This document shows, one piece after another, positions 57,501 through 64,000 of a stretch of DNA of 64,000 bases (position 1 is the first letter of the stretch; the number at the start of each line of letters is the position of its first letter). Origin of the DNA: Areca catechu. Its lineage: Eukaryota > Streptophyta > Magnoliopsida > Arecales > Arecaceae. Both the position numbers and the translations under genes were made by a program. The stretch lies in contig CM038047.1 of assembly GCA_021397845.1 (NCBI GenBank), positions 46,407,210-46,471,209 on the forward strand, given 5' to 3'. The notes beneath the pieces are model-generated. The model was not told the origin of the DNA. It ran no database searches and saw nothing but the letters and a program-made list of their open reading frames with translations.

Positions 57501-59464
57501 ATCATTACATTGATTACACAATCAAGTCCAAGGCTGTCCTTCATGGCATAAAGCCAAATTTGTTTTAATTCCATCACCCTCTTTCATGGTGTGGGTACAC
57601 AGGTCAGTTCAAATTTCTATCATTTTTATCAATATAAACAGAATCCACAAATTGCTCTACAAGCAGATCACCACCCAAATCACATTCAGGCTGCCAAAGC
57701 TCCTTCAGCAAGACCACCAATTAACGTATCTGTACATACAAGTCATGGTGCACAACAAAAAGATGAAGCAAATATGCTTTCTGCATAAACATGCAGTCAC
57801 AATTTATACATTATACTAAATAAGGTGTATATAGAGATGAGCATATAAATATATCATGAAAAGTGACATACATGTTCCGTGGTGCACATGTCCATGACCA
57901 TAACTGCATGCAAGTTACATTACATATATATGAATTAATGCAGCTTTATTAGCATGCACTTTTTTTATTCTATGATTTTCGAATATTAATTCAAGGTGAT
58001 TAACGGCAAATGGTTCAAATAAAAGATGGTTTGACAGGAGCGCAGGTGTGTGGAGCAAGGGGGGGGGAGGGAAGAATTTTTGGGACAAAATAACATTGAA
58101 ACATTGTATAGAGTTCGACTATAAGATGAGATACTGGTTCCTGGAAAACTTACGCTAAAAGCTGCACGCATCACTGCAAACTCAGCTTTTGTCACGGGTA
58201 CAGAAAAACGATCATTTGTTTTCTGGACAGAATTCATGACAGCTGCACAGAGAGATTAATTTTAATACTTGCATGACTTATGCAGTTTGCAGACCATGGC
58301 TGATACAATTTAAGCGCCCATAGAGTAACTGGCACATAAACTTAATAAAAGACAGAAACACCAGACTTTCACAGTTCTAAAAGCTCTATAGAAACGCCAA
58401 CACTTGTTACATGTGAAAACTATTGTATTCCCAAGAAACACCTACCAGTTGACAGAACTTTCTAATACCCACCTTCCCTTCCTCCAATCCCCTCCACCAT
58501 GCCCACCGCCACCATTCCAACCTCCTTCCATGCAATCAGCACTCAACTACCATCATCTCCTCCATTTCAATCTTCATCACCACCACCACTCCATCATCAC
58601 CACTTCCACCTACACAACATAACCATCACCATCATCACCACCACCATCACCAGTAAATATACAATCGATGCTCTGCAAATTTTGGAATGCCAAAAATACT
58701 CTGTACAGTCCAAGCCACCCCTTGGAGATGGATGTTAATCCCTTAATTTTTGAGTGGATGTAGATAATAGCATAGGTTTGTGTATGGTTGAAAGAGATGA
58801 ACCATGTTAGAGTGGATTTAGTGACAGAAAATAAGCAAATCATATAGATGCAGTTGGTTGCCATAAAGCAGGCATATAGCTTGGAGTAAGCCTTACATCT
58901 AACAGCTTCTGAAAAGCAGGCAAGGAATAGTTATGCCAATCAAACTTGCTTATACCATGCATAAGTATTCAAAGTTAGAGGTGCCATTAGCTATTCAAGG
59001 CATAAAGCCACAATTTATGTCTGCATCCTCTTTTTTAACTGGATATGAGTAATATCAACCAAAAGTTAGTCTAGACACTGTAGCCAAACAAATAGCAATA
59101 ACTTTTGGCACAACTATCTCTATTCCACTGTCTTATGCCTGGACTGAATGCAGCCACAGGATTAGTTGGTTTAGGAGAATGGCACTGGTGTATGACAACA
59201 ACAGAATTGGTTGGGACTCGGGATGGATTCATTTGGATTAATTTTGTTTTAATTGGGGAAATGACAGTGTCATTTATTCTAACTGAGGCCTAGCCTTCTG
59301 CAGAGTTCCTTTTTGAAATCTATCAATTATTATACTTCCAATAATACCCATATTATTTATTCTCCATGTTTGACATAAACTCAAATAAGTCCTGTACTAA
59401 CTATCCTTGCTTTGAAGTTTAAACATCTCTATTTTCCAGCACGTGTCAACGACAAAAAAAGAGG

Positions 59465-59508
<44 letters not shown>

Positions 59509-62357
59509 ACCTTTTAGAATAACATTCAAATAGGAGCATTGAAACAGAAAATATACATCTGAACATTATGGCTACTCATAATAGGTGCCTGATTACAAAA
59601 TTGAAGACTACCACAATGACCAAAAGAAATTTGTCTCCTTTAATGATCTCACACAAGCAATCCACTATCACAGTTTTAAAAGACTTCAATTTAAAGTGCA
59701 ACAATATTAATGTTTTTCAGGAATTTTGTACACGTTTAACGCTGTTTTATGATTTAGTACAAAATCATCATCATAATCATTATTATCAGCATTAGTATAT
59801 AATACTCTAGATACACCTAAGTTATGATGTTGGGACTTGTACAATGTAAATGTATGAACTTGATTCATTACAAATCTTGAGCTTGATATGCAGCTTATAT
59901 AGTTTTCCAGGAAAGATGAATTTAGAATCTAATCATTGGAAGTAAACTTGAATATGCCTATTCAACCATGAGTCTATTAAAAATACCACTTATTCTTGAG
60001 AAAGTGATTAACATGCAGTATTTTTAAAGTCATTGATAATAATTCTCAGCAAATATGCATGGTTATGCACATGCAATATAACTAGTCTAGAAAATGTATG
60101 TAAACAGCGACTCCACAAGTAGTCAAGCATGGTTTGCTGAATTGCCCCAAACCAGGCAGTTTAGGGTGCGCTGAACTGTACCGGCAGCCTACCGGTGCAG
60201 TTCAGGCATTTGATTCAGAACAGCGATGAAAATGGAAGGAAAAAGGAAAAGAGGGAGAGAGAGAGGAGGAGGAGGAGAAGGAAGGAAAGAGAGGGAAAGA
60301 CCGATAGTGGCCATCGAGAGTCTACCGAGGACTCTAAAGCTCTGCCCTTGTTCGAAGTGACAAGATTAGAGAGAGACAAATAGAGAGGGAGGGAGAGAAA
60401 TGGAAGGAGGGAGAGAGGCGGCCAGATCCGCCATCATGGGGCTTTGCTGGGTCAAAATAGGGACAATCGGCCCCTGTTTCATCGCATTTAATATTTTTTT
60501 GCAATGCACAATGAAGTTGGCAATCCAATTGCTGACTTCAAATGAAAAATAGGATTATTGACTTCACTGTGCATTGAGAAGAAAATATTAAATGCAATGA
60601 AACAACGGCCCCCTATTTCGACCCAGCAGAGGCTATGGGGAATCCAGTAAAAATAGTCCGGGAGCCTCAGTAGCCATGACTGGCCTCCCCGCAACCTCCC
60701 CCTCCTTCTGTTTCTCTCCCTCCCTCCCTCTCTATTCTCATCTCTTTGGACAAAGGCAGAGTTCCAGAGGCCTCGGTGGCCACCACCGACCTCCCTTTCC
60801 TTCCCCTCCTTTCTCTCACACACACTTTCTCTCTATCTCTTCCTCTCCGATTCTCCCTCTCCACTTTCTTTGTCATGTCAGTTCAAACCCGATACAGCCT
60901 GATCTAAGGGTATATTGAACCATACCACCAATTGGCTGATATAAGTTCCGGTTCTGCAGATCTTGTAGTCAAGTATAACGCCCTAAGAAAGTTACCATTG
61001 GAACAAGATATTAGACTAAAATTTCTGCACCATTATATTTTGGGTGGTTGTAACAACTGGCAATTTGCAAAAGATATTTATATTCATCCAGGTAATTTGA
61101 TGCATTTATGCTCATCCTTTGCTTTTGCACAATGGCATAATGTACTCTTGCCAAAGTATATCGAGTCTATATGGTGTTCCTTTGTAGAATCTTAAACTAT
61201 TATTTGTGGTTTCCACCATGTTAATCCCATAAAATTAAAGTCCAGATTCTGCCCATGCCTTCGAGCACTTCAACATTAAGACCTATGACCTAATGAAAGA
61301 TAATATAAATTTGACTTAAACAATGAATGAGTTATAAAATTGATAAAATGAGAGTGAAAAACTAAAAGCAACACACAGCAATATATGAGTTAAAAGAAGC
61401 ATTTTCTCTCTTTCATAATCTTCCCTCAAAATAACCAGAAGACAGGAGCAAACAGCAGCAGACTGCCATCCCCTTCTCTAGTACTACACTTATATAATCT
61501 CTGAATTCTGAAGTTGATCCTGCTTATTGATAAACTGGTCTTAACAATGAATGAGAAAAGATTAACCACAAATTTTTGATAGCCCACAGACCTAATAATA
61601 ATATAGCAGCACACCTCTGATAAACACAAAATATAGCATTCAACCATACATGGTATCCAGCTCCAATTTTTTTATGGGGTAAAGCATGCGTAGACCAAGC
61701 ACAACAGTATGGATTTTGAGTAATTCTATCAATGCAAAACACTAAATACATAAACAACCATAAGGATTGAGAATCCAACTATCATTCATGAAGTATAACA
61801 TTGAAATGCTTTTGAGGTTCTTTGCCTTTTTGAGTGATAACATAACATCTACAAGGCATAGATAACTTAATTGTGTAAATACAGATTTTACATACATAAT
61901 GTAATTTACATGCATTCATGCACACATGTATATGTTGCATGCATTTATTTACGTATGTATTTACATATGTGTGTGTAGAGAGAGAGAGATAGACTTGACT
62001 ATACTCGAATGGATCTCTACTCAGATCAAAGCAGGTCTATACTGGACGAGGGGAATGTGATACACTAATTTTGAACTGCTTATGCACCAAAAATCATATG
62101 ATTTGGTGACCTCTAGCCATGCATCAAGCTATCAAAAAATTCTACGGTCTAAATAACATCAAATATATATGTTAATTTGATTGCAAGATGCATAGGCTAT
62201 TGGTCTTCAAATCACATGATTTTTTAGTGTGTAAGCAGTTTAGAGATAGTACATCATATCCAACAGCTCAGATCATCAATATGGGACCCACATCATCTAA
62301 TCCAAACCTAACCAAATTTGAGGGGAGATCAAGTGTAGCCAAGTCTAGCTCTCTCTC

Positions 62358-62388
<31 letters not shown>

Positions 62389-63869
62389 ACACACACAACA
62401 TGCCCTTGAAAAACTAGAATCATATAGATAAGAAATAAGCAAAGGTTTTAAAGATCAAGTAGATGGGTCAAAAAGAAATAACAACAAAGATTTCATAGGA
62501 AAAGCATAATTTGACCAATTATTTCACTAGACTGCTCATAAGATTCTGTCTCATATTCAAGGAGGGAAAAAACTAAAGCTAGACAAGCCCATGCCCTGTG
62601 CATCCATTGAAAAGAATGTAACTAGAAGAAACCCTTCTACATTCACCAACTTAAAGCATTTTTTAAGGAACCAGAAACCACCAAGTAGAAAAAGCTATGA
62701 TTTACTCATCCAAGTGTTTGCATCTGATATCATCTTCTAGATCAAGTCAGAAATGTCAAACAGGATAATTGCCTGGAACATCTAAAATTTAACCATCCAT
62801 ACTTAAAGACATGTCATTGCACTAAGGCCCAACTCTAAGTAATTGACATTCTCCAGCTACAAGATCTATTCCTAGGACTGTTTGTTACTTTTGCTACAAA
62901 GATCTGCATTTCCTATACCATACAACTCAAAATAGTATTAAACCTAAACTTCAATCAGTCTACATAAGAACAAAGGAAAAGCTACTTAATAAACAAGTCA
63001 TGCAATGGCAAATGTTAGTTATTTAACCATGCGATCTATTAGTAAGCAAAGAAAAGAGGACTAATAAAATAGTTAAAGCACTTACTTAGATTAAAGAAAT
63101 AACCCTCGCCATTGGTAACTGGGGAAACTGATAGTGTTTTCTTCACTTGACCTTCCAAACTATAACATTGTATATCAAAAACAGGGGCAGGGGGGGGGAC
63201 AATAGGCCAATGAAGATGGTGCATATTAATGAATGTCAAATAGCAAACCTTGATTTCATTGAAGGATCATGGAAAAATTCACATGATTCAGCAGGACCTA
63301 GGCTTATTAGGCACCCAATTTCAGTAGCCGATAATGCAAAGAGCTACAAAAACCAGCAATTAACACAAGAAGCATCATTACATAGAAAATGTGTATAAAG
63401 AAGTGGTTCAAAAATTTAATCAAGTGGCACCAAAAAAAACAAAAAAAGAAGCAAAAGGTTTAAATGCAAACATGCAGATGAACTGGAACTCGTGCCAACA
63501 GTCACAACCCTCTGCTTATTAACCAAAGGTTCTGGGTTCAAGTCTTGAGTGGTGCATTCCAAGTATTTGTGCATGGGTAATTATAGTGCAGGTGGCTCTC
63601 CCTGCCTTTCCCAAAAAAAATTCCAAATTCGCAGCATAGATTTATATGAATCCCATAAAAACTCCTGGCTAATATCTAATAAAAAATTATTGGAAAGATT
63701 AAACAGGTCAGTGGATCAAGCAGAAAATGAATCAAATAAAACAGCAATTGCAAACCCTACAGGAAAAGATCCGTACCTGTTTCTTTTCAGGATCATACTT
63801 CCGTTGACCAATAGCAGGCATGAACTTCAACATCACAACTCCCCTTCTATCAACTTTAGAGTTCCCAGA
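54531..63869 (-). CDS. WHY2: WHIRLY single-stranded-DNA-binding protein, WHY2-like, 3' five exons (partial)
   Basis: WHIRLY proteins are plant tetrameric ssDNA-binding proteins. WHY2 types act in mitochondria in genome maintenance and repair. Exons, in transcript order: 63869-63777 (SGNSKVDRRGVVMLKFMPAI, QRKYDPEKKQ), 63343-63249 (LFALSATEIGCLISLGPAES, CEFFHDPSMKS), 63159-63086 (LEGQVKKTLSVSPVTNGEGY, FFNL), 58242-58154 (TVMNSVQKTNDRFSVPVTKA, EFAVMRAAFS) and 54653-54531 (FILPYIMGWDRVIKPQSESI to DPDFEWGR stop). All junctions are GT-AG and phases agree (0, 2, 1, 0), so the five join in one frame of about 157 residues. SMKS and NSVQKTNDRFSVPVTK favour WHY2 over WHY1/3. The usual KGKAAL motif and organelle signal would lie upstream, outside the window. 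Introns are 433, 89, 4843 and 3500 bp, the last two filled with repeats. Confidence 0.9.
54780..54840. repeat. TA/CATA-rich microsatellite in the last WHIRLY intron
   Basis: TATATATATATA and ACATACATA words. Confidence 0.7.
55118..56160. mobile_element. Tourist-like MITE A, 1043 bp, in a WHIRLY intron
   Basis: Termini GGTTGCATTTGGTA (55118-55131) and TACCAAATGCAACC (56147-56160) are perfect 14-bp inverted repeats, preceded by TTA and followed by ATA. The inside is extremely AT-rich (55320-55830). The last ~135 bp are duplicated in tandem (TGGGGCCTATTAAATTACCA at 55971 and 56106), including a worn copy of the terminal motif at 56015. No coding capacity. The TTA site and TIR style fit PIF/Harbinger-derived elements. 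Confidence 0.8.
56164..56656. mobile_element. Tourist-like MITE B, 493 bp, in a WHIRLY intron
   Basis: Termini GGGCTCATTCTTTT (56164) and AAAAGAATGAGCCC (ending 56656; one extra A in the run) are inverted repeats. The right flank is TTA and the left flank is ATA, shared with MITE A. Inner arms also pair (AGATAAATTACTTTTCC and related words). Confidence 0.75.
57005..57229 (-). other. Exon-like open segment inside the last WHIRLY intron
   Basis: After a possible acceptor (GTTTAAG), a minus-strand frame reads GDVRSCILFAMLIDDIRIDS, NIELERMEVLQDESHKISQ, then GRGYMECKFYGITIDGQEMH to a stop. CAAG|GTAGAG in the middle could be a donor. It does not belong to the WHIRLY fold, because the flanking WHIRLY exons join without it. 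It may be a captured exon, a cryptic exon, or chance. Confidence 0.25.
58490..58665. repeat. CAT/CAC-rich low-complexity tract
   Basis: Runs of CACCATCATCACCACC and CCTCC; frames through it are artefacts. Confidence 0.8.
59469..59507. repeat. (GA)n microsatellite
   Basis: About 19 GA units in the 4.8-kb WHIRLY intron. Confidence 0.95.
60130..60928. mobile_element. ~800-bp foldback (long inverted repeat) in a WHIRLY intron
   Basis: The sequence is mirrored about 60539. Inner arms GCAATGCACAATGAAGT (ends 60517) and ACTTCACTGTGCATTG (from 60561) extend outward through GAAACA..GGCCCC, CTATTTTGACCCAGCA/TGCTGGGTCAAAATAG and GGCCAG/CTGGCC. The mirror continues through purine-rich GAGAGAGGGAGGGAGAG against pyrimidine-rich CTCTCCCTCCCTCCCTC, and GTGGCCATCGAG against CTCGGTGGCCAC. 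Identity falls toward the outer ends. There is no coding capacity; the purine/pyrimidine frames are artefacts. Confidence 0.75.
61977..62359. mobile_element. ~380-bp palindromic MITE in a WHIRLY intron
   Basis: The left arm AGAGAGATAGACTTG, GAACTGCTTATGCACC, AAAAATCATATGATTTGG and GCCATGCATCAAGC is mirrored by the right arm GATGCATAGGC, CAAATCACATGATTTTTTAG, GTAAGCAGTTTAGAG and CAAGTCTAGCTCTCTCTCT. The centre is near 62160. A (TA)n run (62358-62389) abuts its right end. Confidence 0.75.
62358..62389. repeat. (TA)n microsatellite
   Basis: TA units with one TTTA interruption, next to ACACACAC. Confidence 0.9.
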
Positions 63870-64000
63870 CTGCCCAAAATATTTTATAAATGAGGTGTAA
63901 AGCAAGAAAATCTTGCTCAAAAAAATAAATCTCGAAACTTATGACCCCAAAAACCCAAACCATACATCCAGCCTGCTGAATGTTGGCAGAACAGGGGAAG
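63870..64000 (-). other. Start of a further WHIRLY intron, cut by the window end
   Basis: Intron-like sequence before the acceptor AATATTTTGGGCAG at 63870. No exon is seen in these 131 bases, so the 5' exons lie outside. Confidence 0.6.

Noticed and set aside
57986..58237. An 83-codon minus-strand frame as a complete gene
   Set aside because: Only 58242-58154 is coding (a WHIRLY exon). The remainder reads past the GTAAGT donor into the intron.
60195..60918. Arg/Glu-rich and Ser/Pro-rich frames
   Set aside because: They read the purine and pyrimidine arms of the foldback and mirror each other.
63732..63920. A 62-codon minus-strand frame as a small gene
   Set aside because: Its middle part is a WHIRLY exon (63869-63777) between clear splice sites; the ends are intron.

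Overview
This looks like a flowering-plant nuclear chromosome: long AT-rich stretches, genes with GT-AG introns, and nested LTR retrotransposons, MULEs and MITEs. The style of the repeats fits a large-genome monocot, perhaps a palm, but nothing here fixes the species. I can support only two cellular genes. One is an apparently intact phytolongin (longin-domain, C-tail-anchored) gene on the + strand at 33442-34197. The other is the 3' part of a WHIRLY single-stranded-DNA-binding protein gene (WHY2 type) on the - strand: five short exons between 63869 and 54531, with its 5' end beyond the window.

Layout. 1-610 is the end of a Tat-like Gypsy LTR. 1776-30614 is one very large Mutator-like element (MULE), bounded by ~150-210 bp terminal inverted repeats and a 9-bp target duplication (8 of 9 bases match). 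It carries a degenerate mudrA-type transposase (27575-24905, -) and a plant-mobile-domain (PMD) gene (16129-~14030, -). Near its left end is a duplicated gene-fragment-like segment. Two retrotransposons have inserted into it: a gag-only Copia element at 4322-13631 (TSD ATGTC), which carries another LTR fragment inside, and a coding-free Gypsy-derived element with ~2.2 kb LTRs full of tandem repeats at 16221-24572 (TSD CAATA). Without these insertions the MULE is ~11.2 kb.

30624-34690 holds the phytolongin gene with a long, repeat-bearing 5' leader. 34696-38396 is a decayed + strand Copia. 40801-51284 is a nearly complete, mutated Tat/Retand-like Gypsy element on the - strand. It has gag-pol plus an intron-containing extra gene on the opposite strand (42044-44170, + strand) with its own TATA box. 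A 46-bp minisatellite separates the two converging genes. This Gypsy sits inside what looks like an older solo LTR (40775-52823).

54531-64000 is the WHIRLY gene. Its two large introns (about 3.5 and 4.8 kb) hold two adjacent Tourist-like MITEs that appear to share one TTA site, an ~800-bp foldback, and a ~380-bp palindromic MITE.

Many stop codons in the retroelement genes fit C-to-T change at CHG and CG sites (CAG to TAG, CGA to TGA), as expected after long DNA methylation. No rRNA, tRNA or CRISPR was seen. All coordinates come from reading by eye; homology calls rest on recognised protein motifs, not on searches.
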